Below are positions 44,933 through 54,553 of a stretch of DNA of 64,000 nt, in pieces (within the stretch, counting starts at the first letter, position 1; each line of letters begins with the position of its first letter). The notes beneath the pieces are model-generated. The model was not told the DNA's origin. It saw only the letters and a list, made by a program, of their open reading frames with translations, and did not search any database. A program made the translations under genes and the position numbers. Source of the DNA: Sediminibacterium magnilacihabitans (GTDB lineage: Bacteria; Bacteroidota; Bacteroidia; Chitinophagales; Chitinophagaceae); contig PVEQ01000005.1 in NCBI GenBank assembly GCA_002973575.1, forward strand, positions 62,001 through 126,000, read 5' to 3'.

Positions 44933-46150
44933 ATGCCCGGTTTTGAATTTTTTGGCAATGAAGAAAGAAAAGAAGTCAACGATGTGCTGGAAACAGGCAT
45001 ATTGATGCGTTATGGTTTTGATGGTCCCCGTAAGGGCATCTGGAAAGCAAAAGAATTGGAAGAAGCCATTACACGTGTATTCGGCGCGAAATATGCACAG
45101 CTCACTTCGAGCGGTACTACGGCGCTTACAACAGCATTGACTGTGTTGAATATTGGTGCAGGTGATGAAGTGATCATGCCAACGTTTACTTTCGTGGCCA
45201 GCTTTGAAGCAGTGCTCGGAGTAGGCGCTATACCTGTATTGGTAGATGTGGATGAAACGCTCACGCTCAATCCCGATGCGGTTCGCGCGGCCATCACACC
45301 CAGAACCAAATGCATAATGCCTGTGCACATGTGTGGCAGTATGGCCGATATAGACGCGTTGCAACAGATATGTAAAGAACATCAACTGGTCTTTCTTGAA
45401 GATGCCTGCCAGAGTATCGGCGCTACGTATAAAGGGAAAGCAGTAGGTACTATTGGCGATGCAGGTGCTTTTTCTTTCGACTTTGTTAAAACCATTACTT
45501 GTGGAGAAGGCGGAGTGATACTTACAAATAATGAAGAAGTGTATTTGAAATGTGATGGCTATACCGATCATGGACACGATCATAAAGGAATAGACAGGGG
45601 CGCTGATCTGCATCCGTTCATAGGACAAAATTTTCGCATCAGTGAACTGCATGCGGCAGTTGGACTCGCGCAGATACGTAAGCTCGATCAATTCCTTGCC
45701 GTACAGCGGAAAAATCAGCGCCTGCTGCGTTCCTACCTGGAGCAGGTACCCGAATTGAGTTTCCGTGTAATACCCGATGCAGAAGGTGATAGCTGTACTT
45801 TTCTCAGTTGGTTCCTGCCAACCGAAGCCATCGCAAAAGCGGTGGTTGCGGAAATGAAAGTACAAGGCATATTACCCGGTAATTTTTATTGGTACGCGAA
45901 CAACTGGCATTATATCAAACAATGGGACCACTTAAAAGATATTGCTACACTGAATAACCTCAACGCAGAACAAAAGTCTGCTTTACAAAAACTGCGATCA
46001 ACCAACTTTCCGGCAAGCGATGCCATTATGAGCCGCTGTATTTCAACGGCTATCAGTCTTATGTGGACGGAAGAGCAGGTGCGAGAGAAAGGGGTAAAAA
46101 TGGCTGCCATCATCAAAAAAGTATTGAGCGAAGCGACTGTGCATGCATGA
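44933..46150 (+). CDS. DegT/DnrJ/EryC1-family PLP aminotransferase
   Basis: A 405-aa sugar aminotransferase-type enzyme. It has the substrate loop LMRYGFDG, LTSSGTTALTTAL, PVHMCGSMADIDAL, the PLP Asp region FLEDACQSIGATYKG and the PLP lysine in FSFDFVKTITCGEGGVI. The frame can be opened upstream to a TTG at 44912, but that TTG lies inside the -7 box, so the ATG at 44933 is the start. It is a single gene with its own terminator; no sugar nucleotide genes are near, so the substrate is open. Confidence 0.9.
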   Translation: MPGFEFFGNEERKEVNDVLETGILMRYGFDGPRKGIWKAKELEEAITRVFGAKYAQLTSSGTTALTTALTVLNIGAGDEVIMPTFTFVASFEAVLGVGAIPVLVDVDETLTLNPDAVRAAITPRTKCIMPVHMCGSMADIDALQQICKEHQLVFLEDACQSIGATYKGKAVGTIGDAGAFSFDFVKTITCGEGGVILTNNEEVYLKCDGYTDHGHDHKGIDRGADLHPFIGQNFRISELHAAVGLAQIRKLDQFLAVQRKNQRLLRSYLEQVPELSFRVIPDAEGDSCTFLSWFLPTEAIAKAVVAEMKVQGILPGNFYWYANNWHYIKQWDHLKDIATLNNLNAEQKSALQKLRSTNFPASDAIMSRCISTAISLMWTEEQVREKGVKMAAIIKKVLSEATVHA

Positions 46151-46176
46151 TAGGCAAATCAAAATCCACAAATGAA

Positions 46177-46206
46177 ATGCCAGAAATCGTATCTGGCATC
46201 ATTTTG
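46177..46206 (+). terminator. Terminator of the DegT-family gene
   Basis: Perfect 8-bp stem ATGCCAGA/TCTGGCAT (46177-46184, 46192-46199) with a 7-base loop, then CATTTT. Confidence 0.7.
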
Positions 46207-46210
46207 TGTG

Positions 46211-46218
46211 TAAATTTG
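46211..46218 (+). promoter_or_regulatory. -7 promoter box TAAATTTG before rpoN
   Basis: Exact TAnnTTTG match, 17 bases before the rpoN ATG and directly after the upstream terminator. Confidence 0.6.
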
Positions 46219-46235
46219 CTGCGTTTTAGAAACCT

Positions 46236-47726
46236 ATGTCTTTAAGCCAGTCATTACAACAGAAGTTATTACAAAAACTGTCTCCACAGCAGATACAGCT
46301 GATGAAGCTATTGCAGGTGCCTACGGCCAACCTGGAAGAGCGCATCAAAGAAGAGCTGGAAGAAAATCCTGCCCTGGAAATGGATGAGGACAGGCACGAA
46401 GATGAATATACCGATGAGCTGCAGGACGAATTTGATAACCAGGAGGCCGATGACCTGGATCCCGACGGGAGTGTGGAAGATTATGAGAATGTAGACATCA
46501 GTGAATATGTGATGGAGGATGACGGAGAGATCGCAGACTATAAACTGAAGGATGATAATTATCCTGAGATGGACGACCAGAAAATCATCCCCATCAAAGT
46601 AGAGACCAGTTTCCATGACCTGCTGCTTGATCAACTGGGCATGCTGGAACTGGATGAGCGCAGTCTTAAAATAGCAGAGCAGGTAGTGGGAAGTCTCGAT
46701 GATGACGGATACCTGCGTCGCGAACTGTCGTCCATCGCCGATGACCTCGCTTTTCGCCAATCCTTGCAGGTAGATGAAAAAGAAATAGAAACCATTATCC
46801 ATCAGATACAGCAGTTCGATCCGCCAGGTATTGGCGCGCGTGATCTGAAAGAATGTTTGTTGCTTCAGTTGAAAAGAAAGCTGTCGGAAGGTATAGGTGT
46901 GGAGCTGGCTATACAGGTACTGAGCAGGTATTTTGACGAGTTTACCAAGAAGCATTACGAGAAAATACAACGCGGACTCAATCTCAGCGATGAACAGATC
47001 AGGGAAGTGATCAGCCAGATCATCAAGCTCAATCCTAAGCCAGGCGGCCATATTGGCGAGATCAATAAAGCGGAGAGTTATATCGTTCCCGATTTTTTCA
47101 TCATCAATAACAATGGTAAACTGGAGCTCACGCTGAATGCCAAGAATGCTCCCGACCTGCGCATCAGCGAAGGTTACCGCGACATGCTGAAGGATTACGA
47201 TAAAGGCAATAAAAAAGACAAGCGACAGAAAGAAGCCATACTCTTCATCAAACAAAAGATCGATTCTGCCAAGTGGTTCATTGATATGATCAAACAAAGA
47301 CAGGAAACACTGATCAATACCATGAGCGCTATCATGAAACACCAGCGCGAATTCTTTCTTACAGGCGATGAGACCACGATGAAGCCGATGATATTGAAAG
47401 ATATTGCCGAACTGACCGGCTTGGATATCTCTACCGTTAGCCGTGTGGCCAACAGCAAATTTGTACAAACAGAATTCGGTACCTACCGCCTCAAATTCTT
47501 CTTCAGTGAATCTTTGAGTACCGATAGCGGGGAGGAAGTGAGCACCCGCGAAGTGAAAAAGATCCTGAGCGACCTGATAGAAGCAGAAGATAAAAGAAAG
47601 CCCCTCAGCGATGAGCTGCTCACCGATATGCTCCGGGAGAAAGGGTACAATATTGCCCGCAGAACGGTGGCCAAATACCGCGAACAGCTGAATATACCCG
47701 TGGCCCGCCTGCGTAAGGAGCTGTAA
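46236..47726 (+). CDS. rpoN: RNA polymerase sigma-54 factor
   Basis: A 496-aa sigma factor for -24/-12 promoters that depend on AAA+ activators. Region I is the Gln/Leu-rich opening (QKLSPQQIQLMKLLQVP), followed by an acidic region II (residues about 40-105, many Asp/Glu), the core-binding domain, a helix-turn-helix (IAELTGLDISTVSRVANSKFV) and the RpoN box as ARRTVAKYRE near the C-terminus. It is a single gene between two hairpin terminators. No sigma-54 activator is in the window. Confidence 0.96.
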   Translation: MSLSQSLQQKLLQKLSPQQIQLMKLLQVPTANLEERIKEELEENPALEMDEDRHEDEYTDELQDEFDNQEADDLDPDGSVEDYENVDISEYVMEDDGEIADYKLKDDNYPEMDDQKIIPIKVETSFHDLLLDQLGMLELDERSLKIAEQVVGSLDDDGYLRRELSSIADDLAFRQSLQVDEKEIETIIHQIQQFDPPGIGARDLKECLLLQLKRKLSEGIGVELAIQVLSRYFDEFTKKHYEKIQRGLNLSDEQIREVISQIIKLNPKPGGHIGEINKAESYIVPDFFIINNNGKLELTLNAKNAPDLRISEGYRDMLKDYDKGNKKDKRQKEAILFIKQKIDSAKWFIDMIKQRQETLINTMSAIMKHQREFFLTGDETTMKPMILKDIAELTGLDISTVSRVANSKFVQTEFGTYRLKFFFSESLSTDSGEEVSTREVKKILSDLIEAEDKRKPLSDELLTDMLREKGYNIARRTVAKYREQLNIPVARLRKEL

Positions 47727-47738
47727 AACTGCAGATTA

Positions 47739-47760
47739 TTGCCAGAAACGCTGGCGATTT
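47739..47760 (+). terminator. Weak terminator after rpoN
   Basis: Stem TTGCCAG/CTGGCGA (47739-47745, 47751-47757, one G-U pair) followed by only TTT. Confidence 0.4.
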
Positions 47761-47827
47761 CATACTATTTTGTATATTTTAGCGTTATATCTCCGGCCAG
47801 GAGAAAGTCCACCTATAAAAAACCTTA

Positions 47828-50170
47828 GTGAATAAGAGAAAATTATACACACTTTCTTTATTATTCCTTATTGCTCCCATCTTTTCATGGGGAAGGGAAG
47901 CTTTATTCGACTCCCTGCCTTTTCCGCAAGGTTGTACGCCTTTTATCATCCAGCGAGATACTATTATTTGTGATGGAACCAGTCTAACACTCAAACTGTT
48001 GCCGCCTCCACCACCTGATTCCATGCCGGGTGTATGGAAGCAATTGATTACCCGGAGCGGTATGGCTGATAGTATTCTTTTTAATCCGAAACCGTTCGGG
48101 TATAACCGCGATAAGCAATACCTCTATACTATTTATCACCAGATTATTGTGCGTTATGACCTGAAGAATAACGTGCAGACATCTGTACCCATTACAGGCG
48201 CCTGGCCAGGCGATTATACTGAATTCACTTACGATTACACCAATAAACGCCTGCTGTGCTGGCGGGCGGGGCGCGATGCGGTATATGCAGTGAGTGAGAA
48301 TGGCGGATCCTGGCAGCAGATCAGTGTGGGCTTCACCGACAATGACTGCTATGGCGCTTCTTCTTTCTGGAACCCCTTCACCGGACAGGCAGGCTTATAT
48401 GGCGGATTTGGTTACGGAACCATGAAAAACTGGGTTTATGAAAATACGGTGGCCGGCTGGATAGAAAAAAGACCCAATGTACTGCCCATCGATACCGTTC
48501 CCAAAGGAGGGAACCTGATTGGTGCAAATGCAGACGGCAGCAAACTGTACCTGTTCTCCGGCCAGGGCAGTTATACCGGTAATGAAGCAAATGGTTGTAC
48601 GCTGGGCAGTCCCTGGGCCACACAGAACGGACGACTGTGCTGGTTGCGCGACTTATGGGAAATAGATGTAAAGAACAATTACACTTTCACAAAAATATTG
48701 CCGGTTAATAGCCAGTCCATTCAATACGAAGGCGCCGCTGTATATGATTACGATAAGTCGAGGTTCTTCATTTTTGGCGGATTCAAACCCGATTCCAATT
48801 ACGCCACTAACCTGAAACATGTTAATACCAATAAGACCTATCGTTTCCGTCGTAATATAGACAACGGTTTTGCAGCCTTCCAGGGAGAGGGAGATATACC
48901 ACCGGCTTTACCAGATAGCACAGCCAATGGAATGGCTTATTATGACCCCATCGGAAAGCGGATGATTTGGGCGCGGTACGATGGCATCTGGGCTTATTAT
49001 CCAGATTCTACGCTTTCAGCGGGAACGAGGGTGAAAGTGCAGTGGTCAACTGGCGAAACCACCGATTCTGTCAAAGTCACTCCTACCCAAACCACCCAAT
49101 ACAAAGTAACGCGTACGGTAGGCGGTGTTGTTTGTTCTGATAGCGTGACCATTACATTGGCTGGTATGAAAACGGCTTTACAAAAGAATGTGATCATTTG
49201 TGCCGACAGCGCCCTGCTCGATGCCGGCGCAGGCTTCAGTTCTTATTTGTGGAGCAATGGCGCCACATCGCAAAGGATCTATGGAAAACAAAGTAGTACC
49301 TATAAGGTAACCGTTAAAAAATATCTCTGTACTACACAAGACAGCACGAAGTTGCTCATTGCCGTGCCGGTAAAGGATTTTGATGTGGTAACGCTCAAAG
49401 ATTCCATCTGCACCGGTGAAACCGATTCGATGTATGTAGCGGTACCACAAACCGGCGTAAGTTATTCGTGGACGATCAGCGGTAATTCAACGATACTGCA
49501 TACGGCACCGGATTATAAAACGCCTGGTATTGCCAAAGCCGTGAGCTTTACTGTTTCCGGCGCCAGCAACCCCGCGGTATGTTCCACCAAGACTGCTAAC
49601 GCAAAAGTGGCGGTACGGGTGTCATTACCCAAGCCGGCAATATATGCCGATTCGATAGGATTGGCCGTGCTTCGCTTCCGCTGGAATCCCATAACGGCTG
49701 CCTCAGGCTACTCTGTGAGTTTGGATAAAGGCAACACTTATCAATTGCCTTCGAGCGGTTTACTCGGGCTTACGCATACAGTAACAGGATTGCAGCCCAA
49801 TGACCTGGTTAACCTGACGGTTAAGACGCTGGGTCGATATACCTGTGAAACCAGCGATACCTCGCAATTATCATTAAGGGCACTGAACCCCTTCGGCAAT
49901 GGTATTTATATACCCAATGCTTTCACACCCAACGGTGATGGCATTAATGATATATTCCTGATATACGGAACCGCTATTGCTTCCTTGCGATTGATGGTCT
50001 ATAATCAATGGGGCGCGCTTGTATTTGAGTCGAGAGATCCGAAGAAAGGTTGGGATGGCACTTATAAAGGCAATAAAGCACCTGGCGGGGCATACACTTA
50101 TGTGATGGAAGCGATCATGATCGACGGAACCAGGGTGGTGAAGAACGGCACATTTGCATTAATCAGGTAG
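47828..50170 (+). CDS. Secreted Kelch-like protein with T9SS type B sorting domain
   Basis: A 780-aa surface protein. The GTG at 47828 is used because it supplies the signal peptide (KRKLYTLSLLFLIAPIFSWG). Residues about 55-390 form Kelch-like repeats (QAGLYGGFGYGTM, KLYLFSGQGSYTG, RFFIFGGFKPDS). Then come Ig-like segments (STGETTDSVKVTPTQTTQYKV) and a gliding-motility-type C-terminal domain from about residue 690, with IPNAFTPNGDGINDIF and YNQWGALVFES. It is followed 13 bases later by a PorP/SprF gene, the pairing typical of type B T9SS cargo. Confidence 0.9.
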   Translation: MNKRKLYTLSLLFLIAPIFSWGREALFDSLPFPQGCTPFIIQRDTIICDGTSLTLKLLPPPPPDSMPGVWKQLITRSGMADSILFNPKPFGYNRDKQYLYTIYHQIIVRYDLKNNVQTSVPITGAWPGDYTEFTYDYTNKRLLCWRAGRDAVYAVSENGGSWQQISVGFTDNDCYGASSFWNPFTGQAGLYGGFGYGTMKNWVYENTVAGWIEKRPNVLPIDTVPKGGNLIGANADGSKLYLFSGQGSYTGNEANGCTLGSPWATQNGRLCWLRDLWEIDVKNNYTFTKILPVNSQSIQYEGAAVYDYDKSRFFIFGGFKPDSNYATNLKHVNTNKTYRFRRNIDNGFAAFQGEGDIPPALPDSTANGMAYYDPIGKRMIWARYDGIWAYYPDSTLSAGTRVKVQWSTGETTDSVKVTPTQTTQYKVTRTVGGVVCSDSVTITLAGMKTALQKNVIICADSALLDAGAGFSSYLWSNGATSQRIYGKQSSTYKVTVKKYLCTTQDSTKLLIAVPVKDFDVVTLKDSICTGETDSMYVAVPQTGVSYSWTISGNSTILHTAPDYKTPGIAKAVSFTVSGASNPAVCSTKTANAKVAVRVSLPKPAIYADSIGLAVLRFRWNPITAASGYSVSLDKGNTYQLPSSGLLGLTHTVTGLQPNDLVNLTVKTLGRYTCETSDTSQLSLRALNPFGNGIYIPNAFTPNGDGINDIFLIYGTAIASLRLMVYNQWGALVFESRDPKKGWDGTYKGNKAPGGAYTYVMEAIMIDGTRVVKNGTFALIR

Positions 50171-50183
50171 CAGAAGAATATAC

Positions 50184-51179
50184 ATGAACAGCGTACGTAA
50201 ATTTTTATTCTTGTTTCTTGTTTTGCTGGCGGCAGTATCTAAAATGCAGGCGCAGATAGATCCGCATTTTACACAGTATTATGCTTATCCCTTGTGGCTC
50301 AACCCGGCATTGACAGGTGTTATTGATGGCGATTGGCGTATTACCGGCAATTACCGCAAGCAACTGCCTTCTGCCATCGATCCTTATAACACACAGGGAC
50401 TTACTGTGGATGCATCTTTGCCCCATGGTTTTGGATTGGGGCTGACCATGATCAACCAGACTGCTGTGAGCAGTGGCTACCAATATGTGAACGGCGCCCT
50501 TTCCCTTTCATACCTGGCACGGCTATCGGAGTTCAAGATGCTGAGTGCAGGCTTCCAGGTAGGTATGCTCAACAGGCGTGTTGATCCGAATAAATTTCAA
50601 TACGGTAACCAGTTCAACCCGGTTATAGGTTATGATCCTTCCATCCCCAGCAATGAAGCATTTGCGTATCGTTCGGCCACATCGGTAGATGGTAGTATCG
50701 GATTGATGTATTTCGATGGCGACCCTTCGAAAAAATTCAATCCGTTTATTGGTGCGAGTCTTTATCATCCTACACAACCCGTGAACCGTTTTTTAACAGG
50801 CAGTGACGACAGCAAAATACCTATGCGTTACCTGGTACATGCAGGCGCCCGGATACAATTGAGTACAACAGCCGATTTAACGCCCCATGCAGCATACATA
50901 CGCCAGGGCGATGCAGATGAAACAGTAGCGGGCCTCAGCCTTGACCTCAAACTGGAAAAGGACAAAGAGCTGATACTGGGAGGGCTATACCGACTCAATG
51001 ATGCGGTGGCGCCCAGCCTGGGATTACGTTTCGGTACATTAACAGTGGGACTGAGTTATGATATCAATATTTCGCAATACAAAACAGTGGCGTCGAGCAA
51101 CACCGGGTATGAACTCTCTCTCAGCTTTGTTCACAAAAAGAAAAAGAAAGACACAAGGTTTATATGGTCAAGATTGTAA
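50184..51179 (+). CDS. PorP/SprF-family outer-membrane protein
   Basis: A 331-aa beta-barrel protein with signal peptide (FLFLFLVLLAAVSKMQAQ) and the family opening IDPHFTQYYAYPLWLNPALTGV. SprF-type proteins help export or anchor their partner T9SS type B adhesin. It lies between the type B cargo gene and a PD40-OmpA gene and overlaps the latter by 16 bases. It is one of two such proteins in the window; this one probably serves the 780-aa Kelch-like protein. Confidence 0.92.
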   Translation: MNSVRKFLFLFLVLLAAVSKMQAQIDPHFTQYYAYPLWLNPALTGVIDGDWRITGNYRKQLPSAIDPYNTQGLTVDASLPHGFGLGLTMINQTAVSSGYQYVNGALSLSYLARLSEFKMLSAGFQVGMLNRRVDPNKFQYGNQFNPVIGYDPSIPSNEAFAYRSATSVDGSIGLMYFDGDPSKKFNPFIGASLYHPTQPVNRFLTGSDDSKIPMRYLVHAGARIQLSTTADLTPHAAYIRQGDADETVAGLSLDLKLEKDKELILGGLYRLNDAVAPSLGLRFGTLTVGLSYDINISQYKTVASSNTGYELSLSFVHKKKKKDTRFIWSRL

Positions 51180-53890
51180 AACATAGTTTGGTTTGCATGG
51201 TGTGCACCATTCTTTTCGGTCACCTCCTGCCTGCAAATGTGCAGGCACAGAATGCCAGGAAAATTGAAAAGAAGGCCGATGCAAGCTTTAAGATGAAAGA
51301 CTATTATACGGCGGCCAAACTCTACGCGTCGCTCTTGTACGATAGTGCATCGCTTGACGAAGTTGCACCCCTATATCCTTACCAATCATCTAACCAGAAA
51401 GCTTTTTCCAAAGCCAAATCATCGCAGCAGCCTTATGTATTGTACCAGCTGGCAGAATCTTACCGGTTGGGTTATCATTATAAAGAAGCTTTAAAGCCCT
51501 ATGAGCAATACATAGCTACCAAAGACACCCGGTTTCCGCTGGCATCTTTGTGGTATGGTACCTGCCTGAATGCAAATAACCAACCTGAGAAAGCCGCTAC
51601 AGTGTTCAAAGACTTTCTCAAAAAATACCAGCCCCAAGACGCCTATGCACAAATGGCAAAGGTTGGGCTCGCTAACACCGACTTTGTTATTGCCAACAGG
51701 GTATTGCCCCCCAAAGCGGTGGTAACAAAGATCAAGAGCCTGCCATCGGGCGATGGTTCCATTTTTGCATTGGACAAGATCAATGATTCTACTTTCTGGT
51801 TCAGCAGCTCAAAACACGAACCTTCGATGCAACATGAAATTGAATACCCTATCCGGCTTTTCTCGGGCAAATTCAATGACGATAATGTGCAAAAGATCGC
51901 GGCTGTTTCGGTACGGGATATGAATATGGCAGCTTCTTCGATGTCGGCAGACGGAAGAACTGTTTTCTTCACGGGATGGAGGAACGGCGATAAGTCTTCC
52001 GGTACGAATTATGGCATCTTTTATATGCAAAGAGAAAATGCCAACAGCAACTGGACTGTACCGGTAGCCCTGCCGGCTACAGTGAATGTACCGGGCTATA
52101 ATACAAGACAACCATTTTGTACACGCGATGGAAAACATCTTTTCTTTTCATCCGACAGACCCGGCGGCTATGGTAAGTTCGACCTGTGGCTGATAAATAT
52201 GGAAGGAGCCAAACCACAGGGTACAGCCATCAACCTGGGTAAGGTCATCAACAGTGAGGGAGAAGAGGCTTCTCCTTTTTATGATGCTGATTCTTCGCGG
52301 CTTTTCTTCAGTTCAGATGGAAGAGCCGGTATGGGTGGATTGGATATTTACCGGATAAATGGTACGCCTGAAAATAACCAATGGTCTGGTGAAGTGACCA
52401 ACATGGGATATCCCTATAACTCGGTAAAAAACGATGTTTATTTCAGTAAAGACCGGTATACAGATACCGCATACCTGAGCTCCGACCGCAATTCATTGTG
52501 TTGCCTGGAGCTGTACAAAGCCGTACCCATCCTGTATAAAGATACCGCCAAGTCCGCCCCTGCGATAGACAGCAGCGATTACTGGGCAAAAGTGGTGAAG
52601 GAAAAACAAGCGCAGGCCGATTCCATCGCACGCGGCATGGCAGAAGACAACAGGGTCAAACAAGCGTTGATGGATTCTGTGAATGCAGCTACTGTGGAGC
52701 GGTTGTATGTGAATTACAATTTTGCCAGCTCAAATATCAGGCGGGTAGATCATGCAACGCTCGATAGGATCGTAAGCAAATTGAAAAAAGATCCCAAACT
52801 GAATATATTGGTGGCTTCCTTCACCGATTGTATCGGTAGCAAAGAGAACAATGAAAGATTGTCCAGGAGGAGGTCGGAATCGGTAAAAGGATATCTTGAG
52901 AAAAAAGGGATCGCTTCCTCACGCATCAACACAAATTTTTTTGGAAAAAAACACCTGATCTTACCATGTTATGAAGCCAAACGTGTGAACATTGAAGAGC
53001 AGATCGCGAACAGGCGGTCTGACCTGATCCTGACACATGCGCTTCATCCTAAATGGACCCCTTCCGGAAAAGAACTGGATATCAATGGTAATGAAAATGC
53101 CGGAGAAACTGGTGCGGCAGGCGCTTCCACCGCATACCCTGCGGTTAACGAGCGCAAGCGTACTGCTTCTGCTAAAGGTAATAAGCAGGTATCTGGTGAG
53201 AGCAAACGCATCACTACCGGAAATAAAGACGTATCTATTGCCAATAAGTCTGCAATTACTGATGACAATAAAGCTGCAAACAATAAAGTAACAGCTGCGT
53301 CGAAGAAAAAAGAAAGTGACAGGGGGGATGAGCCAACTGCTTTCAAACTTAAAAAGCCAAAAGATAAGGGTACTGCCATTCCGAAGAGAGCTGAACCTGT
53401 TGTAACCAACCGAAAGGAGGGTTTCGATAAAACCGTTGCGAGAAGAGATGTTGAAAAGCTGGCGCATAAAATGGATATCAGCTCCCTGGTGAATATGCTG
53501 CCGTCTATCAAATCAGCCGACCTGGTGGAAGAAATGACCAAACGCATACCGCAGAAACCACTCGATATCTATTCCACTTCCGATTCGGTACGGATAGACC
53601 TGTACGATAATGGTGTGTTCGACTATGATTCGGTTTCAGTAATATATAATAAAAAATTGGTTGTGTATAAGCAGTTGCTACAGACCAATAAGCCAATTAC
53701 CTTCTATGTAAACCTGAATACTGATCAAACTAAGAATGAATTGATTTTCTTTGCAGAGAATTTGGGGATCACACCACCCAACTCGGCGCTCATGATCATT
53801 ACCGATGGTAACAAACGTACCGAAGTGAATGTAACGAGCGACCTGGAGCACAATACAGTGGTGTACTTCATCAAGGTCAACAAAAAATGA
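51164..53890 (+). CDS. TPR-PD40-OmpA outer-membrane protein (PorE-like architecture)
   Basis: A 908-aa envelope protein: signal peptide, TPR-like repeats (residues about 30-170, KMKDYYTAAKLYASLLYD), PD40/WD40 strands (about 200-450, PFCTRDGKHLFFSSDRPGGYGKFDLW), then an OmpA domain (about 515-620, NILVASFTDCIGSKENNERLS..R). OmpA domains bind peptidoglycan. A Lys-rich low-complexity tail (about 650-760) is followed by a small C-terminal domain. The order resembles PorE of the T9SS, although the tail is extra. It overlaps the PorP/SprF gene and the next gene, so the three are translationally coupled. Confidence 0.88.
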   Translation: MVKIVKHSLVCMVCTILFGHLLPANVQAQNARKIEKKADASFKMKDYYTAAKLYASLLYDSASLDEVAPLYPYQSSNQKAFSKAKSSQQPYVLYQLAESYRLGYHYKEALKPYEQYIATKDTRFPLASLWYGTCLNANNQPEKAATVFKDFLKKYQPQDAYAQMAKVGLANTDFVIANRVLPPKAVVTKIKSLPSGDGSIFALDKINDSTFWFSSSKHEPSMQHEIEYPIRLFSGKFNDDNVQKIAAVSVRDMNMAASSMSADGRTVFFTGWRNGDKSSGTNYGIFYMQRENANSNWTVPVALPATVNVPGYNTRQPFCTRDGKHLFFSSDRPGGYGKFDLWLINMEGAKPQGTAINLGKVINSEGEEASPFYDADSSRLFFSSDGRAGMGGLDIYRINGTPENNQWSGEVTNMGYPYNSVKNDVYFSKDRYTDTAYLSSDRNSLCCLELYKAVPILYKDTAKSAPAIDSSDYWAKVVKEKQAQADSIARGMAEDNRVKQALMDSVNAATVERLYVNYNFASSNIRRVDHATLDRIVSKLKKDPKLNILVASFTDCIGSKENNERLSRRRSESVKGYLEKKGIASSRINTNFFGKKHLILPCYEAKRVNIEEQIANRRSDLILTHALHPKWTPSGKELDINGNENAGETGAAGASTAYPAVNERKRTASAKGNKQVSGESKRITTGNKDVSIANKSAITDDNKAANNKVTAASKKKESDRGDEPTAFKLKKPKDKGTAIPKRAEPVVTNRKEGFDKTVARRDVEKLAHKMDISSLVNMLPSIKSADLVEEMTKRIPQKPLDIYSTSDSVRIDLYDNGVFDYDSVSVIYNKKLVVYKQLLQTNKPITFYVNLNTDQTKNELIFFAENLGITPPNSALMIITDGNKRTEVNVTSDLEHNTVVYFIKVNKK

Positions 53891-54543
53891 TGAGCAGCAA
53901 AGAAATGAACCTGATAGAAACACCAGTATTATGCGTTCCTGCAAAACTGGTTTCATACCTATTGCATCCGTTGTTTATTCCCACGTATGTATTCTTTTTC
54001 CTGATCTACCAGTTCCCTTATGAGTTCGCGGGGATCACAGAGTGGCAGTTGAAAATGCGTTTATTCGGTTTGTTCTGGATGACGGCTTTCTTTCCCGCTT
54101 TCTCGGTATTCCTGCTGTGGCGGTTGAAATTCAGCGAAAGCATTTTCCTGCGCACACAAAAAGAAAGGATCGTTCCTTATGTTATTACCATGTTTTTTTA
54201 CTGGTGGATGTATTACCTCAGCCGTAATTTTTCTGACCAGCCCGAAGTGTTGAAATTTTTCTTCATGGGCATGTTTGCAGCTACGGTGGTGGGATTGATC
54301 GTGAACAACTATCAAAAGATCAGCATGCATGCGATGGGAGCAGGGGGTGGCATGACGGCCATCATCCTTTTTTCTTTTTATTACCAGCAACCACTCGGAT
54401 TACCCATCACCATTGCTACTTTGCTGGCCGGTCTGGTATGTACCTGCCGTCTGTTATTAGGCGATCATAACAGCAAAGAAGTATATACCGGGTTGCTCAC
54501 CGGCATTTTGTGCCAGGTAGGCGCTTATTTTTTTGTGATGTGA
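53887..54543 (+). CDS. PAP2-like multi-pass membrane protein
   Basis: A 218-aa integral membrane protein with about six TM segments. KISMHAMGAGGGMTAI and RLLLGDHNSKEVYTGLLTGI resemble the phosphate-binding motifs of PAP2 phosphatases (SGH and SRxxxxxHxxxD), but the residues are not canonical. It starts within the stop of the OmpA-type gene (ATGA). A role in lipid-phosphate metabolism is possible but unproven. Confidence 0.78.
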   Translation: MMSSKEMNLIETPVLCVPAKLVSYLLHPLFIPTYVFFFLIYQFPYEFAGITEWQLKMRLFGLFWMTAFFPAFSVFLLWRLKFSESIFLRTQKERIVPYVITMFFYWWMYYLSRNFSDQPEVLKFFFMGMFAATVVGLIVNNYQKISMHAMGAGGGMTAIILFSFYYQQPLGLPITIATLLAGLVCTCRLLLGDHNSKEVYTGLLTGILCQVGAYFFVM

Positions 54544-54553
54544 TGAACGCTTA

